Below, one piece after another: positions 24,024-31,889 of a stretch of 31,949 bases of DNA (positions within the stretch are counted from its first letter, which is position 1; every line of letters starts with the position of its first letter). The stretch is from Synergistaceae bacterium (GTDB lineage Bacteria > Synergistota > Synergistia > Synergistales > Synergistaceae): NCBI GenBank assembly GCA_030539135.1, contig JAUNSQ010000003.1, forward strand, positions 1 to 31,949, written 5' to 3'. The notes beneath the pieces are model-generated. The model searched no databases, was not told the DNA's origin, and saw nothing but the letters and a program-made list of their open reading frames with translations. The translations under genes were made by a program, and so were the position numbers.

Positions 24024-25760
24024 ATGCTAAAGCACTGGACACCTTACAAACCTGAACTTGCTAAAATTTATGAGGAAAAGGGATATTGGCAGAAAGATAT
24101 GTTCTGTCAGGTATTTGACCGTCAGGCTGAGCGTTTCTGGGACAGAGAGGCTCTCGTCGGCGGAGAACAGCGCTTCACATACGGAGATATTAAACTTGGA
24201 TCAGACCGCCTTGCCCTGCACTTCCTGAAACTTGGACTCAAGCACAGCGACAGAGTCATCGTTCAGCTCCCAAACATTCCTGAGTTTGTTTTCATCTGGC
24301 TTGCGCTTCAGAAAATCGGAGTTATCCCGGTAATGTGCCTCGGACAGCACAGATATTCGGAAATTTCCCAAATCGCTGCAAGAGCAGAGGCGGTCGGCTA
24401 TATTATAGCAGGATTTGCCAATAAATTTAACTATGTCGACCTAGTTGAGCAGGTTGCGGCAGACCTCCCCAATATGAAGTTCAAACTGATAGCCGGTCTT
24501 GATCAGGAGATCCCAGAAGGCTATATAGACGTTCATAAACTTCTTGAAGATAAGCTTGAAGAACAGCCCGGCGCGGCCGAAACACTCAGAAAGGCGCTCC
24601 CAGATCCGCATGATGTCGGTATCCTTCTTCTCTCCGGCGGCACGACCGGCACGCCTAAACTCATCCCGCGCGAATACAACGCATATCGCTATGTCGCTAC
24701 GGAATCAAGCTGTGAACTCGGATATGATATGTACACAGTACAGCTCGCGGTCGCCCCTGTCGCGCATAACATGGTCCTTGCGGCTCCCGGCATCCAGGGC
24801 GCGTTCATCTTTGGCGGCAAGGTCGTTATGGGAACGTCGCCGCGCACGGAAGACATCTGCAAACTTATCGAAAAAGAACACATTACCCATATCCCGATGG
24901 TTCCAGCAATGATCATCGCCATGCTCAACTTTGAAGACCGCGCCAAGTACGACCTCTCCTCATGGAAGATCGTCGTCAACGGAGGCTCCAAGATTGAACC
25001 TGTTGTCGCCGCGCGCGTTGAGAAAGAACTTCCCTGCCGCCTAGTCTCACAGTTTGGCATGTCGGAAGGCACTATCACGAACACAGTCCTTGGCGACCCC
25101 GACGACGTAGTATTCGAGACGATAGGCATGTGCGTATCTCCGGCCGACGAATGGAAGATACTAGACAAGGATACAGGAGCTGTTATAGCCGAGAGTGATA
25201 ACTTCAAGAACGGCGATTTCCGCGGTACGTTTAACTTCAAGGGCAAAACGGAAGTCCCCGGAGAAATCATCTTCCGTGGGCCATACACGATTCGCGGCTA
25301 CTACAATGCCGAAGAGCACAACAAAAAGGCGTTCACTGAAGACGGATACTATCGTTCGGGTGACCTCGCGGCGGTACACAAGAGCGGGCGCGGTTTTGTC
25401 ATCATGGGCCGTATCAAAGACGCTATCAACCGCGGCGGAGAGAAATTCAGCTGTGAAGAAGTCGAAAACATCATCCTCAAACATGAAAATATCCACAACG
25501 CGGCCCTCGTCCCGATGCCGGATCACGTCCTCGGCGAAAAAGCATGTCTCTTCGTATCGCTCAGAGAGGGCGCTGAAACCGTTACCCTCGACGATATCAA
25601 AAAGTACTGCGAAGACGGCGGGCTCGCAAAATTCAAGTGGCCGGAACGCCTTGAGATCCGCAAGGAACTCCCCGAGACGAACGTAGGCAAGGTCTTGAAA
25701 GCGAAGCTCAAAGATGAGATATACGCAATAATGGCCGAAGAGGAAAAAAACGCTAAGTAA
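24024..25760 (+). CDS. EntE/DhbE-like acyl-AMP ligase (CoA ligase)
   Basis: 578 residues of the ANL superfamily. The N-terminal region YEEKGYWQ, followed by FTYGDI and VQLPNIPEF, and the P-loop LSGGTTGTPKLIPR (about 203-216), follow the 2,3-dihydroxybenzoate-AMP ligase branch closely. AHN at 247-249 matches the aryl-acid-binding Asn of that branch, but the next pocket residues (MVLAAPG) differ from EntE. FGMSEG, YRSGDLA, GRIKDAINRGGEKFSCEEVE and NVGKVLK supply the remaining catalytic motifs. It probably activates a carboxylic, perhaps aromatic or cyclic, acid to its CoA thioester at the head of the operon. No carrier-protein or siderophore genes are near. GGAGGAG precedes the ATG. Confidence 0.88.
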   Translation: MLKHWTPYKPELAKIYEEKGYWQKDMFCQVFDRQAERFWDREALVGGEQRFTYGDIKLGSDRLALHFLKLGLKHSDRVIVQLPNIPEFVFIWLALQKIGVIPVMCLGQHRYSEISQIAARAEAVGYIIAGFANKFNYVDLVEQVAADLPNMKFKLIAGLDQEIPEGYIDVHKLLEDKLEEQPGAAETLRKALPDPHDVGILLLSGGTTGTPKLIPREYNAYRYVATESSCELGYDMYTVQLAVAPVAHNMVLAAPGIQGAFIFGGKVVMGTSPRTEDICKLIEKEHITHIPMVPAMIIAMLNFEDRAKYDLSSWKIVVNGGSKIEPVVAARVEKELPCRLVSQFGMSEGTITNTVLGDPDDVVFETIGMCVSPADEWKILDKDTGAVIAESDNFKNGDFRGTFNFKGKTEVPGEIIFRGPYTIRGYYNAEEHNKKAFTEDGYYRSGDLAAVHKSGRGFVIMGRIKDAINRGGEKFSCEEVENIILKHENIHNAALVPMPDHVLGEKACLFVSLREGAETVTLDDIKKYCEDGGLAKFKWPERLEIRKELPETNVGKVLKAKLKDEIYAIMAEEEKNAK

Positions 25761-25803
25761 TAACGGCGAAATTACCGCTTAGTTTTCTTTCGAAACAATG
25801 AAA

Positions 25804-25833
25804 TGCCGCGGAGGTCACGCGGCCTCCGCGGCA
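25804..25833 (+). other. Intercistronic hairpin 1
   Basis: An 11-bp perfect stem: TGCCGCGGAGG (25804-25814) with its inverse at 25823-25833 and an 8-nt loop. An A-rich tail follows instead of a T-run. It lies between the ligase and reductase genes, about 15 bp before the reductase ribosome-binding site. Likely an mRNA processing or stability element rather than a full terminator. Confidence 0.6.
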
Positions 25834-25861
25834 AAACAAAATATTGGGAGGCAACTTAAAA

Positions 25862-26992
25862 ATGGAGAAGAGAGCAAGAAAAGACTACGGAATATTACAG
25901 CCTGTAAAGTACAGGAATATGGAACTGAAGAACCACCTCGAATGGCTGCCGGCAGTTACAGAACTGGCAGACGAAGACGGCTTTGTGACCGACGCGCTCA
26001 TCGAGCGCCACGTCGACCGCGCGAAAGGCGGATTTGGACTTATCGACGTTGAGGCTACAGGCGTCAACGACAGAAAGAGCCCGAAACTCCTTCGTATCTA
26101 TGACAAGAAATTCGTCCCAGGCCTCAAAGAGATGACGGACGAAGTCCACAAGTATGGATGCAAAATGACAGTCCAGCTCATCCACTTCGTGAAGCAGTCT
26201 GTCCGCACGGGCTGGAAGCAGGATGTCGCCGACCTTACGCTCGAAGAGATCAAAGAGATCGAAGATCAGTTCGTGAATGCGGCTTTCATCGCAAGAGAAG
26301 CTGGATTTGACGGAGTTGAACTCCACGATGCGCACGGCTATACGCTTTCATCGTTCACGTCGCTTCTCAACAAACGTACCGACGAATATGGCCGCGGATT
26401 TGAAGGCCGCTGCAAGATCGTTACGAACATCATCAAGAGGATCCACAAGGAAGTCGGCGACGACTACTGCTGCGGGCTCCGTCTCTCCGGCGAAGAATTC
26501 GTCAACGGCGGCAATACTCTAAAGCAGACGACGGTAAACGCTCAGCTCTTCGCAGAAGCGGGAACGGATTTCATCAGCGTTTCGGCCGGCGGCAAGACGG
26601 AAGATGGCGCGTGGTACATGGGGTACAGCGGAAACAGATGTATGCCCCCTGCGTACTATCCTCAGGGACTCCATGTCTATCTCGCAGAGGGGATCAAGAA
26701 GGCCCTTCGCGCATGCGGCGCAGCCGATATTCCTGTTACAGTATCCGGTAAGATCGACGACCTCGATTACGGTGAAAAAGTCTTCGAGGAAGGCAAAGCC
26801 GACATCATCGGTGTCTGCCGCCCGGCGCTCGCGGATCCCGAATGGATCACGAAGCAGGTCGAAGGCCGCGACAGCGAAATACTGAAGTGCGTATACTGCA
26901 ACGAGTGCCTTAGAAGAGACCAAAGACACGAGCCGGTCAACTGCGCTATCAGAGACGCGAAGCTAGCGGCGGCTGCGAAAGCTGGCAAGTAG
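25862..26992 (+). CDS. Old-Yellow-Enzyme-family Fe-S flavin reductase, short form
   Basis: 376 residues: an FMN-binding TIM barrel (about 1-335) plus a C-terminal cluster motif CX2CX2CX11C (Cys343, 346, 349, 361). Barrel signatures include FDGVELHDAHGY (with the H-x-x-H-G-Y motif), LNKRTDEYG, GLRLSGEEF and the C-terminal VCRPALADPEW. This is the front part of the 2-enoate/2,4-dienoyl-CoA reductase and trimethylamine dehydrogenase group; the usual C-terminal FAD/NAD(P)H domains (about 300 residues) are absent. Electrons must therefore come from a separate partner such as ferredoxin or a flavoprotein. It probably reduces an enoate or enoyl-CoA in the pathway. ATG 25862 follows GGAGG; the upstream TTG 25844 overlaps that element. 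Confidence 0.85.
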   Translation: MEKRARKDYGILQPVKYRNMELKNHLEWLPAVTELADEDGFVTDALIERHVDRAKGGFGLIDVEATGVNDRKSPKLLRIYDKKFVPGLKEMTDEVHKYGCKMTVQLIHFVKQSVRTGWKQDVADLTLEEIKEIEDQFVNAAFIAREAGFDGVELHDAHGYTLSSFTSLLNKRTDEYGRGFEGRCKIVTNIIKRIHKEVGDDYCCGLRLSGEEFVNGGNTLKQTTVNAQLFAEAGTDFISVSAGGKTEDGAWYMGYSGNRCMPPAYYPQGLHVYLAEGIKKALRACGAADIPVTVSGKIDDLDYGEKVFEEGKADIIGVCRPALADPEWITKQVEGRDSEILKCVYCNECLRRDQRHEPVNCAIRDAKLAAAAKAGK

Positions 26993-27062
26993 TACTTCCG
27001 ATATAACTATTTAGTAGAAATATATGTAATTGACATTGCAGCAGCACCGATTGTATCCCCTG

Positions 27063-27086
27063 GCCGGGGATGACGTCATCCCCGGC
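27063..27086 (+). other. Intercistronic hairpin 2 (24-bp perfect palindrome)
   Basis: GCCGGGGATGAC (27063-27074) is followed directly by its inverse (27075-27086), giving a 10-bp stem with an ACGT loop. AGAAAAGGAG, the ribosome-binding site of the permease gene, follows within a few bases. No T-run is present. Confidence 0.6.
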
Positions 27087-27108
27087 ATTAGAAAAGGAGA
27101 TTGGTAAA

Positions 27109-28068
27109 ATGAATATACTAGACAAGGTCAATAAAGTACCAGGCGGAATAATGGTCGTGCCAATGATCGTCACAGCAATCATAAATACATTCATCCCCGC
27201 GGTACTTAAAATAGGCGGTCCGACAACAGCAACTTTCAGTGGAGTCGGAGCGATGACGACGATAGGCATGCTTCTCTTCGTAGCTGGGAGCCAGACCAAA
27301 TACAGCGATATCGGTTCCGTGTGCGCGCGCGGCGGACTGCTCGTTATTGTCCGATTGATCGTAGCTTTCGCGGGCGCATGGCTGACGCTTAAGTTCTTCG
27401 GAATCGGCGGAGTCTGCGGAGCCTCTGCTCTTGCTATCACGATCGCCCTCGCGAGCTGCAACCCCGGCGTATATGCTGGATTGATGCAATCCTATGGAGA
27501 CAACGTCGATAAAGCGGCGATGGGCGTTATCAACCTGATAGCGGTTCCGGCCACGCCTCTCGTTATCCTCGGCATTGCGGACGGCACGGGGTTTGACTAC
27601 ATGAGCGCCGTTTCCACGCTTGTCCCTTTCGCCTTTGGCATGATACTTGCGAATTCGGACGAGAAGATACGCAAACTCTTCTCTACGGCGACGCCTGTAG
27701 TCCTCTTTTTCCTCGGTTTTTGCCTCGGTGCTGGCATTAACCTCAGATCGCTGTCACAGGCTGGAATTGCCAACGTCATACTAATTGGGCTTATCGTATG
27801 CGTCTTCCTGCCGATAATGGTAGCGGCAGATAGAATCATACTCAGGCGTCCTGGTTACGCGGCGGCCGGAGCTACATGCCTCGGCGGGTTGTCAGTAGTC
27901 GCGCCTAGAATTATCGGGGCCCGCCTGCCTCAGTATCAGCCTTATGTGGAATCGGCGACGGCGCAGCTGGCAGTAACTTTGGTGTTCTGTATTTTTGCGT
28001 TCCCATATATCACTAAATTTATAGTCAGTAAGTTTGGAAGCGGCGCGCCCGCGCCCGAAGCGAAGTAA
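27109..28068 (+). CDS. KdgT-family (2-keto-3-deoxygluconate type) permease
   Basis: A 319-residue membrane protein with about ten hydrophobic helices. The start KVPGGIMVVPMIVTAIINTFIP and later segments (LAITIALASCNPGVYAGLMQSYGD, ATPLVILGIADGTGF, ILANSDEKIRKLFSTATPVVLFFLGFCLGAGINL, GATCLGGLSVVAPRI) follow the KdgT family, a proton-coupled carrier for 2-keto-3-deoxygluconate and similar small carboxylates. Placed among acid-activating and CoA-thioester genes, it probably imports the operon's substrate, which need not be KDG because no KDG kinase or aldolase is present. The start is ATG 27109 with GGAG 9 nt upstream; the ATG at 27070 is inside the hairpin. Confidence 0.87.
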   Translation: MNILDKVNKVPGGIMVVPMIVTAIINTFIPAVLKIGGPTTATFSGVGAMTTIGMLLFVAGSQTKYSDIGSVCARGGLLVIVRLIVAFAGAWLTLKFFGIGGVCGASALAITIALASCNPGVYAGLMQSYGDNVDKAAMGVINLIAVPATPLVILGIADGTGFDYMSAVSTLVPFAFGMILANSDEKIRKLFSTATPVVLFFLGFCLGAGINLRSLSQAGIANVILIGLIVCVFLPIMVAADRIILRRPGYAAAGATCLGGLSVVAPRIIGARLPQYQPYVESATAQLAVTLVFCIFAFPYITKFIVSKFGSGAPAPEAK

Positions 28069-28087
28069 CATCTGTAATTGATACAGT

Positions 28088-28122
28088 TTCCGGTTTCGCG
28101 GCTCAAAGCCGCGGAGCCGGAA
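28088..28122 (+). other. Intercistronic hairpin 3
   Basis: A 16-bp stem with G-U pairs in the middle: TTCCGG (28088-28093) pairs with CCGGAA (28117-28122) and CGCGGCT (28097-28103) pairs with AGCCGCG (28107-28113), loop CAA. It ends about 15 bp before the AAGGGG ribosome-binding site of the CoA-transferase gene. No T-run follows. Confidence 0.6.
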
Positions 28123-28152
28123 GTATATGACTTAAGAAGGGGAACTCAAATT

Positions 28153-29730
28153 ATGGCTGAGTTTATCTCTGTTTCTAAGGCAATATCACTAATTAGAGAT
28201 AATATCACGCTCGGGGTCGGCGGGTTTGGCGGATTTTCCGCGCCCGACGAACTTCTGCGTGAGATGGCCAAAAGCTATGAGACGAGCGGAAGCCCGAAGG
28301 GGCTGATGGTCGTTTCTGGAATATCTCCGGGAGACCTCAAGGAGGACGGCTTCGGACTCAGTATTATCAAGGCCGATGGGATCATAACCTCCATATATGG
28401 CGCGCACGTTGGAATGTCTCCGGCGATAGGCCGCGCGGTTGGAACCGGCAAGATAGCAGGCTATACTGTGCCGCTCGGCGTTTACAGCCATCTTCTCCAG
28501 GCGATAGCAGGAAAGAAGGTTGGCGTGATAACAAAGGTCGGTCTACATACCTTCTGCGACCCTCGTCTTGACGGATGCTGTGTCAACGAGAAGGCGAAGA
28601 GTTCAGGGTTTGAAGTCGTGTCTCTCGTAAAAATAGGCGGCGAAGAATATCTCCACTATAAGCCGTTCCGTTTGGACGCCTGTATCCTACGCGGCACATA
28701 TTCAGATAAAAAAGGCAATATCTCGCTCGAGCAGGAACCGCTAAGCAGCGAACAGACGACAATGGCCGAGGCTGTCCACAACGGCGGCGGCTTAGTTATC
28801 GTTCAGGTGAAGGAGATAGTTGAGAACGGAGCTCTCGATCCGCGCAAGGTACAGATTCCCGGCTGCGCGGTCGATTATGTTGTCGTCTCTAGGCCGGAAA
28901 ACCATCTACAGTGCTACGACTGGTCTGGCTACAGACCTGAATTGACGGGCGAGAGCAGGGCGGAACTTGGTTCGTTGAAACCGATGGAGCTGACTCCGAG
29001 GAAGATATGCGGCCGCCGCGCGGCGATGGAACTTACTGTAGGCGCGCTGGTGAACCTTGGGATCGGAATGCCCGACAGCGTGGCGAGCGTCATCAACGAA
29101 GAAGGGCTCTCAGACGGAGTGACCTTCTCTATAGAGACAGGAGTGTTTGGCGGCGTGCCGTCCAGCGGCATAGCTCTCGGCGCGGCGGTCAACCCGGAAG
29201 CCATCTTCCCGATCGCCGACAACTTTGACTTGTACGACGGAGGATGTATTGACCTAGCTGTCCTTGGCGCGGCAGAGATAGACGCCTTTGGCAACGTAAA
29301 CGTATCAAAGTTCGGAGACAGGTGCACCGGGCCGGGAGGGTTTATCAACATTTCCCAGAATACGAGACATATCTGTTTTATGGGGACATTCACCGCCGGA
29401 AAGATGGAATACGAAATCGGCGATGGCCGCCTTTTAATAAAGAAAGACGGCGAAAAGATCAAATTTAAGAAGTCCGTGGAACAGATCACTTTTTCCGCCA
29501 GATACGCGGCGGAGAACGGGCAAGAAGTTCTGTATATAACAGAACGGGGCGTATTCAGCCTTGCGAAAGACGGGGTCATGCTGATAGAGATAGCCCCAGG
29601 CGTAGATTTGGAAAGAGATATTTTGGCAAAAATGGAATTCAAGCCGTTGATTTCGTCTGATTTGAAATTGATGGATAAACGTATCTTCTGCGGTCAAAAA
29701 ATGGGACTTAGCTTCACGCGTGCAGAGTGA
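28153..29730 (+). CDS. Family I acyl-CoA transferase (fused alpha/beta)
   Basis: 525 residues, a fused two-subunit CoA-transferase like propionate/acetoacetate CoA-transferases (YdiF-like). The alpha half starts AISLIRDNITLGVGGFGGFSAPDELL, containing the glycine-rich CoA loop. The beta half contains VNLGIGMPDSVA and FSIETGVFGGVPSSG, where Glu328 is the probable catalytic residue that forms the glutamyl-CoA intermediate, followed by ALGAAEIDAFGNVNVSKFGD and GPGGFINISQ. It moves CoA between acids, conserving ATP relative to the ligase. ATG 28153 is chosen (AAGGGG 10 nt upstream); the longer frame from TTG 28078 runs through a hairpin. A MarR-type operator-like 18-mer lies inside codons 11-17. 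Confidence 0.9.
   Translation: MAEFISVSKAISLIRDNITLGVGGFGGFSAPDELLREMAKSYETSGSPKGLMVVSGISPGDLKEDGFGLSIIKADGIITSIYGAHVGMSPAIGRAVGTGKIAGYTVPLGVYSHLLQAIAGKKVGVITKVGLHTFCDPRLDGCCVNEKAKSSGFEVVSLVKIGGEEYLHYKPFRLDACILRGTYSDKKGNISLEQEPLSSEQTTMAEAVHNGGGLVIVQVKEIVENGALDPRKVQIPGCAVDYVVVSRPENHLQCYDWSGYRPELTGESRAELGSLKPMELTPRKICGRRAAMELTVGALVNLGIGMPDSVASVINEEGLSDGVTFSIETGVFGGVPSSGIALGAAVNPEAIFPIADNFDLYDGGCIDLAVLGAAEIDAFGNVNVSKFGDRCTGPGGFINISQNTRHICFMGTFTAGKMEYEIGDGRLLIKKDGEKIKFKKSVEQITFSARYAAENGQEVLYITERGVFSLAKDGVMLIEIAPGVDLERDILAKMEFKPLISSDLKLMDKRIFCGQKMGLSFTRAE
28184..28201. promoter_or_regulatory. MarR-type operator-like site 3, inside the CoA-transferase coding region
   Basis: TATCACTAATTAGAGATA, identical to site 2 at 23851-23868 in all 18 bases. 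It lies 31-48 bp into the CoA-transferase gene and encodes part of AISLIRDN, using TCA, CTA, ATT and AGA codons where neighbours mostly use GC-ending ones. No promoter is recognised directly before it, so it could act as a roadblock or be recently acquired. Confidence 0.6.
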
Positions 29731-29781
29731 GGCATAAAAGTTTAATCTCAATTAAGAGTATCAGAGAGGAGCTGCTGTAGT

Positions 29782-31383
29782 ATGTCTTCCGAAGAAAAGA
29801 AACACACAACACTATCGGGATACGAACTGAAAACCGTCTACACAAAAGAAGACCTCAAAGGTTTTGATGCTGACAAAGAGCTTGGTACCCCTGGGCACTA
29901 TCCGTTTACGCGCGGTATAAGAGAGAATATGTACCGTGACGGCCGCCTGTGGACGATGGGGCAGTACGCTGGCTTTGCGTCCGCTGAAGAGGCCAACAAG
30001 CGCTTCCGTTACATCATTGAACAGGGCGGCACAGGTTTCTCCGTCGCGCTCGACCTGCCTACCCAGATGGGTTACGATTCCGACGATCCAATGTCGGAGG
30101 GTGAGGTCGGAAAGGTAGGGGTCGCCATCGACTCCCTAGCCGACATCGAGGCTCTGTTCAAAGGAATACCTTTCGAAAAGGTGCGCCAGATACGCACGAC
30201 GGCGAACGCTAACTCGATAATCATGCTTGCCTTTTATGTAGCATTTGCGAAGAAAAACAATATCGACCCCAATACGATCGGTTTCTTCCTGCAAAACGAC
30301 ATCTTGAAAGAGTATATGTGCCGGGGCACGTATATTTTCCCGCCGGCGGCAGGCGTCAAGCTCTCCGTTGACGTGCTGGAATACTGTGGAAAACACCTTC
30401 CCCATTGGACGCCAATCGCTGTCTCCGGTTACCACATCAGGGACGCTGGGGCCACTGCGGCGATGGAGCTGGCATTCACACTGGCGGATATGATCGAATA
30501 CTATGACGCGGCCGTGAAGCGCGGAGTGGACATCGTTGCGGCCACGGCGAACAGCTACTTCTTCCTTGGCGCACAGATGGACTTCCTGGAGGAAGTCGCT
30601 AAATACCGCGTGGCGCGCCGACTGTACGCGAAAATCATGAAGGAACGCTATCACGTGACGGAAGAAGAGCCGCAGCGCCTAAAGATATTTGCCTTCACAA
30701 GCGGTTCTGCCCTAACGGCGGAGCAGCCCATCAACAACATAGTCCGTGTCGCCATTCAGACAATGGCTGCGGCTGCCGGTGGAATTCAGACCTTCCACGC
30801 TTCTTCCTATGATGAGGCGATTTCCCTGCCCACGCAGGAAGCCGTGACGGTATCGCTGCGTACGCAGCAGATCGTGGGCTATGAGTCTGGACTGGCGGAG
30901 ACGGTCGACCCCCTTGGCGGGTCCTATGCGGTCGAGGCCCTCACGAACGCTATGGAAAAAGAAGTCCTTGCCTTGCTTGACACGATAGAGAAAAAGGGCG
31001 GGGCCATGAAGTGTATCGAGGAAGGCTTCCAGCAGAGGATGTTGGCGGACAACGCCTATAAGTACCAGAAGAGCGTTGACAACAAGGAGCGCATCGTCGT
31101 GGGCGTCAATGAGTTCAAGGACGGCAAGCCCATAGAGCCGGCCCAGTTTACGGTCCCTGAAGATGTTGCTATCAAGCAGACGGCGAAAATCAACAAGCTA
31201 AAGGCGGAGCGCGACAACGGCAGAGTTGAGCGTGCCCTTGCCGCTGTAGAGAAGGCTGCCCGGGACAACGAGAACCTAGGGGAATATATGATCGAAGCGG
31301 TGAGCGCCTACGCGACACTCGGCGAGATCTGCAGCGTGCTTAAAAAAGTCTACGGCAAATACACGCCGATGAAGATTTACTAA
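29782..31383 (+). CDS. B12-dependent acyl-CoA mutase, large (catalytic) subunit, methylmalonyl-CoA mutase type
   Basis: 533 residues, the TIM-barrel subunit of a coenzyme-B12 carbon-skeleton mutase. Motifs include TRGIRENMY, WTMGQYAGF, DLPTQMGYDSDDP, LQNDILKEYMCRGTYIFPP, SGYHIRDAGAT and QTFHASSYDEAISLPT. Tyr62 and Arg181 correspond to the Tyr89/Arg207 pair (P. shermanii numbering) that holds the substrate carboxylate of methylmalonyl-CoA, and His218 matches the conserved catalytic His. The segment after FPP reads AAGVKLS rather than the common PEPSMR, so the substrate could differ. The B12-binding domain is on the next gene, as in split mutases. GAGAGGAG precedes the ATG. It interconverts a 2-methyl-branched and a straight dicarboxyl-CoA if the assignment holds. 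Confidence 0.9.
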   Translation: MSSEEKKHTTLSGYELKTVYTKEDLKGFDADKELGTPGHYPFTRGIRENMYRDGRLWTMGQYAGFASAEEANKRFRYIIEQGGTGFSVALDLPTQMGYDSDDPMSEGEVGKVGVAIDSLADIEALFKGIPFEKVRQIRTTANANSIIMLAFYVAFAKKNNIDPNTIGFFLQNDILKEYMCRGTYIFPPAAGVKLSVDVLEYCGKHLPHWTPIAVSGYHIRDAGATAAMELAFTLADMIEYYDAAVKRGVDIVAATANSYFFLGAQMDFLEEVAKYRVARRLYAKIMKERYHVTEEEPQRLKIFAFTSGSALTAEQPINNIVRVAIQTMAAAAGGIQTFHASSYDEAISLPTQEAVTVSLRTQQIVGYESGLAETVDPLGGSYAVEALTNAMEKEVLALLDTIEKKGGAMKCIEEGFQQRMLADNAYKYQKSVDNKERIVVGVNEFKDGKPIEPAQFTVPEDVAIKQTAKINKLKAERDNGRVERALAAVEKAARDNENLGEYMIEAVSAYATLGEICSVLKKVYGKYTPMKIY

Positions 31384-31408
31384 AGCAGAAAGGAGGAGCG
31401 ATTCGATT

Positions 31409-31858
31409 ATGGTAAAGGTACTGATCTCCAAACCAGGACTCGACGGTCACGACCGCGGAGCGAAAGTCATAGCGAGAGCGTTTGAAGAAGCCGGAGCGGA
31501 AGTTGTTTACACTGGGCTCCAGGCGACGCCAGAGGAAATAGCCGAGATAGCCGAGCGCGAAAAGGTCGATGTCGTTGGCGTAAGCCTCCTCTCAGGAGCG
31601 CACAACACATTGATGCCGAAAGTCATAGATAAAGTCAAAGAACATGGGATGGACGACGTTGTATTTCTCCTTGGCGGGATCATCCCTCAGCAGGATATCC
31701 CCGCGCTTATGGAGAAGGGCGTGGCCGGCGTATTCGGCCCTGGCACGCCTCTCGACGAAGTCACGGACTTTGCCTTTGAGCAGGTCGCGATAAAGAAAGC
31801 TGAGAATTTAGTCGAACAAATGGGCTCAGAGATGGGAACCAAGAGTTCGAATATCTAA
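31409..31858 (+). CDS. B12-binding small subunit of the acyl-CoA mutase
   Basis: A 149-residue stand-alone cobalamin-binding domain: PGLDGHDRGAKV carries the DxHxxG signature, with His14 as the lower axial cobalt ligand. It is followed by VVYTGLQATPEEIAEIA, VVGVSLLSGAHNTLMPKV and LLGGIIPQQDI...GVAGVFGPGTPLDEV, the conserved Rossmann-like fold of the mutase C-terminal domain. It lies 25 bp behind the large-subunit gene and surely forms the holo-mutase with it. AAAGGAGGAG lies upstream of the ATG. The last ~15 residues are a non-conserved, Ser-rich tail. A MeaB/ArgK chaperone gene is not in the window and may follow later. Confidence 0.93.
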   Translation: MVKVLISKPGLDGHDRGAKVIARAFEEAGAEVVYTGLQATPEEIAEIAEREKVDVVGVSLLSGAHNTLMPKVIDKVKEHGMDDVVFLLGGIIPQQDIPALMEKGVAGVFGPGTPLDEVTDFAFEQVAIKKAENLVEQMGSEMGTKSSNI

Positions 31859-31889
31859 TTTAATTTAAGGTATAACTGGAGGTATTTGT

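Noticed and set aside
28008..28025. A further TATCACTAA half-site at the end of the permease gene
   Set aside because: The second half does not match the palindrome (ATTTATAGT instead of TTAGTGATA), so it is not counted as an operator.
29740..29764. CTCAATTAAGAG just before the mutase gene, considered as a fifth MarR-type site
   Set aside because: Its symmetry is imperfect and it lacks the TATCACTA half shared by the other sites.
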